Numbered from the stretch's first letter, positions 1-6,141 are shown. The stretch: DNA of 7,315 bases from Phycisphaeraceae bacterium (GCA_003552605.1 PUNN01000347.1:1-7315), one strand, 5' to 3'. Notes: generated by a model not told the origin, from the sequence alone. A program made the numbers and translations.

Positions 1-126
1 AGGGACGACCGCCACTTTCAGTCGGCGTTGAACATGCACAAGGGCCGACTCACCCACAGGCAGGTCGCCGCCGCGCACGGCATGGAAGACATGCTCGCCC
101 CGGCCGATTCGCAGTCTGCCCCCTGA
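1..126 (+). CDS. ald: Alanine dehydrogenase, C-terminal end (partial)
   Basis: Only the last 41 codons lie in the window; the reading frame is open from base 1 and stops at TGA 124-126. The segment ALNMHKGRLTHRQVAAAHG resembles the C-terminal helix region of alanine dehydrogenases, where a pattern like GLN-x3-G-x-(V/L)-T-x3-VA is typical. The family catalyses NAD-dependent interconversion of L-alanine and pyruvate plus ammonia in the cytoplasm. The catalytic and NAD-binding parts lie upstream and cannot be seen, so the name rests on this short tail. The last dozen residues (LAPADSQSAP) are a non-conserved tail. Codon use matches the rest of the window. The related transhydrogenase alpha subunit is less likely, because the chain ends soon after this motif. 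Confidence 0.6.
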   Translation, partial: RDDRHFQSALNMHKGRLTHRQVAAAHGMEDMLAPADSQSAP

Positions 127-149
127 GCCCGCCTGCTGCCGCGGCGACG

Positions 150-166
150 GGGGTGTGCCGCACCCC
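150..166 (+). terminator. Small GC hairpin after the ald-like gene, possible weak terminator
   Basis: GGGGTG (150-155) and CACCCC (161-166) form a perfect 6-bp stem around the 5-base loop TGCCG. It starts 23 bases after the ald-like stop codon. No T run follows, so it is not a classical Rho-independent terminator. It also lies just upstream of the TATAAT box at 180, so it could instead influence that promoter, or be chance in GC-rich DNA. Confidence 0.3.
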
Positions 167-179
167 ATCGGTACCGCCC

Positions 180-185
180 TATAAT
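180..185 (+). promoter_or_regulatory. -10 promoter element (TATAAT) of the pterin synthase gene
   Basis: A perfect TATAAT stands out in GC-rich surroundings and ends 6 bases before the ATG at 192. The usual distance from -10 box to start site (6-7 bases) would place transcription initiation on or next to the A of the start codon, predicting a leaderless mRNA. No Shine-Dalgarno-like purine run precedes the ATG, which agrees. I see no convincing -35 box about 17 bases upstream. Confidence 0.6.
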
Positions 186-191
186 CGCGCC

Positions 192-1028
192 ATGGTCGAA
201 CTCAGCCGGACTGTGCGATTCTGCCTTGATGCGGATGAATCCGCGTGGGCCTCGCCGCGCCATAACGGCTTCGCCGGCTGGCCGCCGATGCAGGGCCTTG
301 GCCGCCACTACGCGCTGAATGTCCTTGCCCGGGGTGAGCCGGATGCACAGACCGGCTATTTCATGGACATCCGCCGCATGGATGCGGCGGTGCGTGATCA
401 CGCCCTGCCGGTGGCGCTTGAGTTGCTTCGCGGCGATCCGGGCGGGGGCCGCACGGTGCCGCTCGGGACGCTGATGCAGCGGCTGTTCGATTGCCTCGAC
501 CCGGTGCTGGATCACACGCTGATCGAGCTCGGCCTGGCCCTGACACCATACTTTCACCTTGTGCAACGGAGAGATGACGTGGGTTCTGTCCTGGTCCGAC
601 ATCGCTACGAGTTCGCCGCGGCCCACCGTCTGCACGTGCCGGAGTTGGACGATGAGGCCAACCGCCGCATTTTCGGCAAGTGCAACAACCCGGCCGGCCA
701 CGGGCACAACTACGAGCTCGAGGTCGCCGTAGCCGTGCCGGTTGCCGACGATGGCCACGTCCTGCCGGTGGGCGCACTCGATGCCCTTGTCGACCGGTGC
801 GTGCTGAAGCGATTGGACCACACGCACCTGAACGTGGACGTGCCGGAGTTTGAAGGGGTCAACCCGAGCGTGGAGAACATCGCCCGCATCATCTTCGAAA
901 TGCTCGAACCGCATGTGCCCGGCCTGGATGAGCCGGCCGGCCGGTCGCATCTGGAGTGGGTCAGCGTGTGGGAGACACCGAAAACCGTCTGCACCTATCA
1001 CCGGCCCGCGGCGGTCACTGAGAGGTAG
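192..1028 (+). CDS. 6-pyruvoyl/6-carboxy-tetrahydropterin synthase family protein, two tandem T-fold domains
   Basis: This 278-residue protein is about twice the usual 120-150 residues of the family, which converts 7,8-dihydroneopterin triphosphate to 6-pyruvoyl- or 6-carboxy-tetrahydropterin. The C-terminal domain (about 135-275) carries the full active site: FAAAHRL with His145, GKCNNPAGHGHNY with Cys164, His170 and His172, LDH with Asp209 and His210, and WET with Glu261. The spacing His-25-His-2-His, with Cys six before the second His, matches the mammalian enzyme more closely than E. coli QueD. The N-terminal domain (about 5-130) looks like a degenerate copy: GLGRHY (35-40) stands where GHGHNY should be, while TGYFMDI (54-60) is preserved. 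The start at 192 is preferred over an ATG at 153, because the longer form would run through the TATAAT box. Possible roles are queuosine or pterin-cofactor synthesis; no partner genes lie nearby to decide. The gene appears monocistronic. Confidence 0.88.
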   Translation: MVELSRTVRFCLDADESAWASPRHNGFAGWPPMQGLGRHYALNVLARGEPDAQTGYFMDIRRMDAAVRDHALPVALELLRGDPGGGRTVPLGTLMQRLFDCLDPVLDHTLIELGLALTPYFHLVQRRDDVGSVLVRHRYEFAAAHRLHVPELDDEANRRIFGKCNNPAGHGHNYELEVAVAVPVADDGHVLPVGALDALVDRCVLKRLDHTHLNVDVPEFEGVNPSVENIARIIFEMLEPHVPGLDEPAGRSHLEWVSVWETPKTVCTYHRPAAVTER

Positions 1029-1048
1029 TCCGTCCGGGGGTCGGATAG

Positions 1049-1072
1049 CCGCAGGGCCGCATGCGGCTGCGG
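1049..1072 (+). terminator. GC-rich hairpin downstream of the pterin synthase gene, possible terminator
   Basis: Starting 20 bases after the stop codon, CCGCAG (1049-1054) pairs with CTGCGG (1067-1072). Inside this, a further short stem forms with a two-G bulge. The core GCCGCATGCGGC (1056-1067) is a perfect 12-base palindrome. No T tract follows, so termination would have to be U-tract-independent or Rho-assisted. The palindrome could also be a protein-binding site upstream of the glnS promoter. Confidence 0.4.
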
Positions 1073-1107
1073 ACATTGCGCGGATCACATCTGACTGCGC
1101 GATGCTT

Positions 1108-1113
1108 TACAAT
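1108..1113 (+). promoter_or_regulatory. Probable -10 promoter element (TACAAT) of glnS
   Basis: TACAAT, one base from consensus, lies 35 bases upstream of the glnS ATG. It would start transcription near 1120 and give a leader of about 30 bases. No good -35 hexamer is evident at the expected distance. The same hexamer is found in front of uvrA on the other strand, which supports it as a real promoter word in this genome. Confidence 0.5.
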
Positions 1114-1136
1114 CCCGCGGCCCCGCACAACCTCCC

Positions 1137-1140
1137 AGGA
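1137..1140 (+). promoter_or_regulatory. Ribosome-binding site of glnS (AGGA)
   Basis: AGGA ends 8 bases before the ATG at 1149, a normal Shine-Dalgarno spacing. It supports 1149 as the true start, and therefore the reality of the long N-terminal extension. Confidence 0.5.
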
Positions 1141-1148
1141 CCGCAGTC

Positions 1149-3020
1149 ATGCCCAAGGGCGAATCCAATCCCACACCCCCGCTTTCAGAGCCTGTCGCCG
1201 GCGCAACCCCGCGCCCCGGCAGTGGCAGCAGCCCCCGCAACGCCGAGGCGGCAGAGTCCGACCCCACAAGCACGCAACCGCAGGGCTCCGGCGTCCCGCG
1301 GGGCGGGTTCATCCGCCAGATCGTGGAGCAGGATGTCAGCGACGGCCGGCATGGCGGCAGGGTGATCACCCGCTTTCCCCCCGAGCCCAACGGGTACCTG
1401 CACATCGGGCACGCCAAGAGCATTTGCCTCAACTTCGGTCTGCCCCGTGACCTTGCCGACAAGGTGCCCGCGGGGGTGGCCGTGCGATGTCATCTGCGCT
1501 TCGATGACACCAACCCCATCAAAGAGGAGCAGGAGTACATCGACTCGATCAAGGAGGATGTGCGCTGGCTCGGTTTCGACTGGGGCGAGCACGAATACCA
1601 CGCCTCGGACTACTTTGATCAGCTCTACGAGTGGGCGCTGGTCCTGATCCGTGCCGGCAAGGCCTATGTGGATGACCAGGATGGCGAGACCATCCGTCTT
1701 ACCCGAGGCACGCTCACCAGCCCCGGCGAGGCGAGCCCGTACCGGCAGCGCAGCGTCGAGGAGAACCTTGATCTGTTCGAGCGGATGCGCAAGGGTGAGT
1801 TCCCCGATGGCAGCCGCGTGTTGCGGACGAAGATCGACATGGCTTCGCCCAACCTGAACATGCGGGACCCCGTGATCTACCGCATCCTGCACGCCCGGCA
1901 TCCGCGCACGGGCGACAAGTGGTGCATCTACCCGATGTATGACTGGGCTCACGGGCAGTCGGACTGGATCGAAGGCGTGACCCACTCGATCTGCACGCTC
2001 GAGTTCGAAGCCCACCGGCCGCTGTACGACTGGTTCATCGAGCAACTCCAGGCTGAGGGGGTGCAGCCGCCGGCCGCGGCGGACCGGCCGCGCCAATACG
2101 AGTTCGCACGCCTCAATCTCAGCCACACGATCATGAGCAAGCGAAAGCTGCTCGAGCTGGTGCGCGGCGGCCACGTCCGCGGTTGGGATGACCCGCGAAT
2201 GCCGACCCTCTGCGGCCTGCGCCGCCGCGGCTACACACCCGAAGCGATCCGCAATTTCTGCGACACGATCGGCGTAACCAAGTACAACGCCGTGACCGAG
2301 GTCAGCCTGCTTGAGCACTGCCTGCGTGATGATCTCAACCGCCGCGCCCCGCGCGTAATGGGGGTGCTCAACCCGCTGAAGGTGGTCATCGAGAACTACC
2401 CCGACGGTGAGGTCGAGCACTTCGATGCGGTCAACAACCCTGAAGACCCCGCCGCGGGCACGCGGAAGGTGCCGTTTTCCCGCGTGCTGTACATCGAGCG
2501 GGAGGACTTCATGGAAGACCCACCGAGGAAGTATTTCAGGTTATATCCCGGCAACGAAGTGCGTTTGCGATATGCCTACCTCGTCACCGCCACGAAGGTG
2601 GTCAAGGATGAAGCCGGCCACATCACGGAAATCCACTGCCGGTACGACCCCGACAGCCGCGGCGGCAATGCCCCGGACGGGCGGAAAGTGAAAGGGACGA
2701 TTCACTGGGTCTCGGCCGCCCATGCCATCGATGCCGAGGTGCGGCTGTATGACCACCTGTTCAAGTGCGCAGACCCTGATGATGTGCCCGAAGATGGCAG
2801 TTTCCTGGACAACCTCAACCCCGAGTCGCTGAAGGTCAGCCATGGCTGCAAGGTAGAGCCATCACTCGCCGATGCCGGCCCCGGCCACATCTGCCAGTTC
2901 GAACGCCTCGGCTACTTCTGCATCGACCCCGACACCACCCCGGAAAATCTTGTGGTCAACCGCACCTGCACGCTTCGCGACACATGGGCCAGGATCGCCG
3001 GCAGGAAACAGGGCGGGTAG
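1149..3020 (+). CDS. glnS: Glutaminyl-tRNA synthetase (GlnRS)
   Basis: This cytoplasmic class I aminoacyl-tRNA synthetase charges tRNA-Gln with glutamine using ATP. The 623-residue protein aligns by eye with E. coli GlnRS (about 554 residues) over almost its whole length. Visible landmarks are FIRQI (from about residue 54), the ATP-binding signature HIGH (85-88) within FPPEPNGYLHIGHAKS, FDDTNP (118-123), YPMYDW (261-266) of the active-site region, and the KMSKS-type loop MSKRK (329-333). The two-barrel anticodon-binding region runs from about residue 405 to the end, and the chain closes with RDTWARIAG, as in the family. Glutamyl-tRNA synthetase is excluded by FDDTNP and VSAAHA. The first ~53 residues are Pro/Ser/Thr/Gly-rich and have no counterpart in the E. 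coli enzyme. There is no other ATG before FIRQI, and an AGGA site precedes 1149. The gene converges on uvrA. Confidence 0.97.
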   Translation: MPKGESNPTPPLSEPVAGATPRPGSGSSPRNAEAAESDPTSTQPQGSGVPRGGFIRQIVEQDVSDGRHGGRVITRFPPEPNGYLHIGHAKSICLNFGLPRDLADKVPAGVAVRCHLRFDDTNPIKEEQEYIDSIKEDVRWLGFDWGEHEYHASDYFDQLYEWALVLIRAGKAYVDDQDGETIRLTRGTLTSPGEASPYRQRSVEENLDLFERMRKGEFPDGSRVLRTKIDMASPNLNMRDPVIYRILHARHPRTGDKWCIYPMYDWAHGQSDWIEGVTHSICTLEFEAHRPLYDWFIEQLQAEGVQPPAAADRPRQYEFARLNLSHTIMSKRKLLELVRGGHVRGWDDPRMPTLCGLRRRGYTPEAIRNFCDTIGVTKYNAVTEVSLLEHCLRDDLNRRAPRVMGVLNPLKVVIENYPDGEVEHFDAVNNPEDPAAGTRKVPFSRVLYIEREDFMEDPPRKYFRLYPGNEVRLRYAYLVTATKVVKDEAGHITEIHCRYDPDSRGGNAPDGRKVKGTIHWVSAAHAIDAEVRLYDHLFKCADPDDVPEDGSFLDNLNPESLKVSHGCKVEPSLADAGPGHICQFERLGYFCIDPDTTPENLVVNRTCTLRDTWARIAGRKQGG

Positions 3021-3052
3021 CCCCACCACATATCACGCCGCACTGAACCGGG

Positions 3053-3072
3053 CCGCCGCTATACCGCGGCGG
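3053..3072. terminator. Hairpin between convergent glnS and uvrA, possible bidirectional terminator
   Basis: CCGCCGC (3053-3059) and GCGGCGG (3066-3072) form a perfect 7-bp stem around the loop TATACC. It lies 33 bases after the glnS stop and overlaps the uvrA stop codon (complement of 3059-3061). The position between convergent genes fits a shared terminator. Neither side is followed by a T run, so this is a structural guess. Confidence 0.4.
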
Positions 3073-6013
3073 AAAGGGTTTCGAACACACAGCGCTTGAG
3101 GTACTGGCCGGTGAAGGAGGCCTCCTGCTCGGCCACGTGCTCGGGGGGACCGGCGGCGACAAGGGTGCCTCCACGGTCACCGCCTTCCGGGCCGAGGTCG
3201 ATGATCCAGTCGGCGCTCTTGATCACGTCCATGTTGTGCTCGATGACCACCACCGTGTTGCCCTGGTCGGCGAGCCGGTGCAACACGCTCAGCAGCTTCT
3301 CGACATCGGCAAAGTGCAGCCCCGTCGTCGGCTCATCGAGCACATACAGCGTGTTCCCGCCCGATCGCTTGCCAAGCTCGGTGGCGAGCTTCACCCGCTG
3401 GGCTTCACCGCCGGATAGCGTGGTCGAACTCTGGCCGAGCTGGACGTAGCTCAGGCCCACATCGTTGAGCGTCTCGAGCAGGCGGCGGATGTTCTCGAAG
3501 CTCTCGAAGAACTCGAGCGCTTCTTCCACCGTCATTGCGAGCACATCGGCGATGTTCCTGCCCTTGTAATGCACCTCGAGTGTTTCGCGGTTGTATCGGC
3601 GGCCCTTGCACACCTCGCACTCGACGAAGACATCCGGCAGAAAGTGCATCTCGATCTTCTTCACCCCCTGCCCCTGGCAGGCCTCGCAGCGGCCACCCTT
3701 GACGTTGAAGCTGAATCGGCCGGGCTTATAACCGCGGATGCGCGCTTCCTTGGTCTGGTGAAAGAGCTGACGGATCAGGTCGAAAACGCCGGTATACGTA
3801 GCGGGGTTGGACCGCGGCGTGCGGCCGATCGGGGACTGGTCAACCTCGATCACCCGGTCGATGCGGCCGAGGCCGGTGATGCGCTCGTGGGCGCCGGGCT
3901 TGTCACGCGAGCCATGCAGATGCCGCCGCGCCGCCCGCAGCAGCACCTGGTTGACCAGCGTGCTCTTGCCCGAGCCGCTGACGCCGGTGACGCACACGAT
4001 GCCGCCGAGGGGAAAGGCGACATCAATGGCCTTGAGGTTGTTCTCCGCGGCGCCCTTGACCACGACCGCGCGGCGGGGGCCGACCTCCCGCCGGGTCACC
4101 GGCGGTTCGATGGCTCGGACACCCGAGAGATACTGCCCGGTCAGCGAAGCGGGGTTGGCGACCACCTTCTCGAGCGGTCCTTCGGCCACGATCCGGCCAC
4201 CGTGAAGGCCCGGCCCGGGCCCCATGTCGACGATGTGATCCGCGGCACGGATCGTGTCCTCATCGTGCTCGACCACAAGGACGGTGTTGCCGATCTCGGT
4301 CAGGTGCCGCAGTGTGGCGATGAGACGGTCGTTGTCGCGCTGGTGCAGGCCGATGGTCGGCTCATCGAGCACGTAACAGCAGCCGACCAGCCCCGAGCCG
4401 ACCTGCGTGGCCAGCCGGATGCGCTGCCCCTCACCGCCGGAAAGCGAAGCAGTCGAACGGTTGAGATTCAGATAGCCCAGCCCGACACTCATCATGAAGC
4501 CCAGCCGCGACTTGACTTCCTTGAGCACGGGCTCGGCAATATGCGCCCCTTCGCTGCTCAGCACGAGCGTGTCGAAGAACGCCTGGGCCTGCTCAATGGT
4601 CAGCGATGTGACATCGGCAATGTTGAACAAATCACCGCGGCCGAGCCGGGCGCCTGCCCCCTCGAAGCCGGGGGCATCCGCCTGGAGAAACACATGCAAC
4701 GCCGCCGGCTGGAGCCGGTGCCCCCCGCAGGTCTCACACGGCGCCTCGGAGAGATAGCCGTGCAGCTTCGACTTGACGAACTCACTGTCGCTGTTCTGGA
4801 ACCGGCGCTGGAGGTTGGGGATCACCCCCTTGAAGGAGGCGCCGTACTTCGACTCATCGCGCTCGCTGGTGCCGTGCAGGAGAATCCGGCGGACCGTGCG
4901 CGACAGTTTATTGAACGGGGTATCGGCATCGACCCCGAAGTTGCGGCAGAAGCGGCGGATCGCGCGCGAATACCACACGTTCATCCGCTTGCCCTGATCC
5001 CGCCAGGCGGCGATGGCCCCCTCGTTGAGGCTCAACTCCGGATCCGGCACGATCAGGTCGGGGTCGAACTCGAGGATGTTGCCAAGGCCGCCGCAATCCG
5101 GGCACGCCCCGTGCGGGCTGTTGAAGCTGAACAGCCGTGGCTCAAGCTCGGACAGGCTCGCATCCGGGTGCTTGGCGCAGGCATAGCGATCACTGTAGAT
5201 GTGGTCGGTCCAATTGTCCGCATTGCGATCGGTCTGCTCACTGACGATGACCACGCCATCGGCAAGCTTGAGCGCCAGTTCGATGGATTCGGTCAGCCGT
5301 GAGCGCAGCCGCGCGAGTTCCTCTTCATCGCTTCGCCGCACGACGATCCGGTCGACCACGACCTCGATGTTGTGGGTCTGATAGCGCTGCTTCTTGGTGG
5401 TGAACGGCGTCTCCCCCTTCAGTTCCCGAAGGTCCATCACCTGACCATCAACGCGGGCCCGTACGAAACCCTGCCGGCCGAGGCTTTCGAACACCTCCTT
5501 GTGATGGCCTTTCTTGCCGCGGATGAGCGGGGCGAGCAGCATCAGCCGGCTGCCTTCGGCCATGCCGAGGACGGTGTCGACGATCTGCTCAGCGGACTGC
5601 CCGGCGATGGGCTCGCCACAGACCCTGCCCTTGCCATCGCGATGCCAGCAATGCGGCCGGCCGGCACGGGCGAAAAGCAGCCGCAGGTAGTCGTAAATCT
5701 CGGTCGTGGTCGCCACCGTCGAGCGGGGGTTGTGCGAGGCCGACCGCTGCTCGATGGCGATGGTCGGGGGCAGGCCCTCGATCGACTCGATGTCGGGCTT
5801 TTGAAGCTGATCGAGAAACTGCCGCGCGTAGGCCGAGAGGCTCTCGACGTATTTGCGCTGTCCTTCAGCATAAATGGTGTCAAAGGCAAGGCTGCTCTTG
5901 CCGCTGCCGGAGAGGCCGGTGACCACGACGAAGCGGTCGCGGGGAATATCGACGTCGATGCCCTTGAGGTTGTGCTCGCGGGCGCCGCGGATGGAGATCG
6001 TTCGGGCATGCAT
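3059..6013 (-). CDS. uvrA: Excinuclease ABC subunit A (UvrA)
   Basis: UvrA is the damage-recognition ATPase of nucleotide excision repair; its dimer scans DNA and loads UvrB at lesions. The 984-residue protein has the full double ABC architecture: Walker A GLSGSGKS (33-40), signature LSGGEGQR (524-531) followed by LDEPTIGL, Walker A GVSGSGKS (677-684), and signature LSGGEAQR (866-873) followed by LDEPTTGL. The C-terminal zinc module is canonical (Cys776, 779, 799, 802). The other module reads Cys279-x2-His282 with Cys304-x2-Cys307, so a histidine takes one ligand position. An additional CWH...C cluster (122-132) sits just after the first ATPase segment. It is slightly longer than E. coli UvrA (940) because of small insertions. 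The start at 6013 gives the family-typical beginning (IRGAREHNLKGID); the frame extends upstream to 6277, but that part overlaps glmM and has no family resemblance. I saw no SOS-type operator. Confidence 0.98.
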   Translation of the reverse strand: MHARTISIRGAREHNLKGIDVDIPRDRFVVVTGLSGSGKSSLAFDTIYAEGQRKYVESLSAYARQFLDQLQKPDIESIEGLPPTIAIEQRSASHNPRSTVATTTEIYDYLRLLFARAGRPHCWHRDGKGRVCGEPIAGQSAEQIVDTVLGMAEGSRLMLLAPLIRGKKGHHKEVFESLGRQGFVRARVDGQVMDLRELKGETPFTTKKQRYQTHNIEVVVDRIVVRRSDEEELARLRSRLTESIELALKLADGVVIVSEQTDRNADNWTDHIYSDRYACAKHPDASLSELEPRLFSFNSPHGACPDCGGLGNILEFDPDLIVPDPELSLNEGAIAAWRDQGKRMNVWYSRAIRRFCRNFGVDADTPFNKLSRTVRRILLHGTSERDESKYGASFKGVIPNLQRRFQNSDSEFVKSKLHGYLSEAPCETCGGHRLQPAALHVFLQADAPGFEGAGARLGRGDLFNIADVTSLTIEQAQAFFDTLVLSSEGAHIAEPVLKEVKSRLGFMMSVGLGYLNLNRSTASLSGGEGQRIRLATQVGSGLVGCCYVLDEPTIGLHQRDNDRLIATLRHLTEIGNTVLVVEHDEDTIRAADHIVDMGPGPGLHGGRIVAEGPLEKVVANPASLTGQYLSGVRAIEPPVTRREVGPRRAVVVKGAAENNLKAIDVAFPLGGIVCVTGVSGSGKSTLVNQVLLRAARRHLHGSRDKPGAHERITGLGRIDRVIEVDQSPIGRTPRSNPATYTGVFDLIRQLFHQTKEARIRGYKPGRFSFNVKGGRCEACQGQGVKKIEMHFLPDVFVECEVCKGRRYNRETLEVHYKGRNIADVLAMTVEEALEFFESFENIRRLLETLNDVGLSYVQLGQSSTTLSGGEAQRVKLATELGKRSGGNTLYVLDEPTTGLHFADVEKLLSVLHRLADQGNTVVVIEHNMDVIKSADWIIDLGPEGGDRGGTLVAAGPPEHVAEQEASFTGQYLKRCVFETLSAAV

Positions 6014-6019
6014 GGCAGG

Positions 6020-6025
6020 ATTGTA
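6020..6025 (-). promoter_or_regulatory. -10 promoter element (TACAAT) of uvrA, probably leaderless
   Basis: On the minus strand TACAAT is followed by six bases (CCTGCC) and then the uvrA ATG, the same geometry as TATAAT at 180-185. Transcription would begin on or beside the start codon. No Shine-Dalgarno motif lies at a usable distance; the nearest purine-rich run (GGTGG) is about 20 bases away. No clear -35 box was seen. Confidence 0.55.
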
Positions 6026-6045
6026 TGGCGGCCACCGCGGTAAGG

Positions 6046-6079
6046 GAGTGGCGGTTCTGGCCATAGGGGAATGCCACTC
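6046..6079. repeat. Inverted repeat in the uvrA-glmM divergent region, candidate operator
   Basis: GAGTGGC (6046-6052) and GCCACTC (6073-6079) are perfect 7-base inverted arms separated by 20 bases. A further TTC/GAA pair (6055-6057, 6069-6071) lies slightly off register inside. The element sits between the uvrA -10 box and the putative glmM -10 box, where a regulator or structured leader could act on either gene. No known operator is recognised. Confidence 0.35.
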
Positions 6080-6094
6080 GGCCGGCTGATGGGC

Positions 6095-6100
6095 TAAGCT
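6095..6100 (+). promoter_or_regulatory. Possible -10 promoter element (TAAGCT) of glmM
   Basis: TAAGCT keeps the TA and final T of the -10 consensus and is the only such AT-bearing word in the GC-rich 50 bases before glmM. It would start transcription near 6107 and give a leader of about 45 bases. The -35 region (TGCCAC) is a poor match. Confidence 0.35.
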
Positions 6101-6103
6101 GTC

Positions 6104-6121
6104 CGGCCGCGGCAGCGGCCG
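6104..6121 (+). repeat. GC hairpin in the glmM leader
   Basis: CGGCCGC (6104-6110) and GCGGCCG (6115-6121) form a perfect 7-bp stem with the tetraloop GGCA. It lies between the proposed -10 box and the ribosome-binding site, so it would fold at the very 5' end of the mRNA. It may stabilise the transcript or be chance in GC-rich DNA. It has no resemblance to the glmS ribozyme or another known riboswitch that I can recognise. Confidence 0.35.
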
Positions 6122-6141
6122 CAGCACCCTCGACCCTGCTC

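Noticed and set aside
153..191. Alternative upstream start for the pterin synthase (13 extra residues)
   Set aside because: The extra residues have no family resemblance and the coding region would include the hairpin end and the TATAAT box.
18..1088. A 356-codon minus-strand frame opposite the pterin synthase
   Set aside because: The plus-strand protein has a complete catalytic motif set, while this one has none. It also runs across an intergenic promoter and hairpin.
1185..2420. A 411-codon open frame on the minus strand opposite glnS
   Set aside because: It is a shadow of the real glnS codon pattern; the protein has no domain and no ribosome-binding context I can defend.
3569..5302. A 577-codon open frame on the plus strand opposite uvrA
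   Set aside because: Its translation shows no recognisable family and lies entirely antisense to an unambiguous uvrA. Long antisense frames are expected in GC-rich genes with strong third-position bias.
5372..6043. A 223-codon plus-strand frame near the 5' end of uvrA
   Set aside because: It is antisense to the conserved first ATPase domain of UvrA and has no recognisable protein features of its own.
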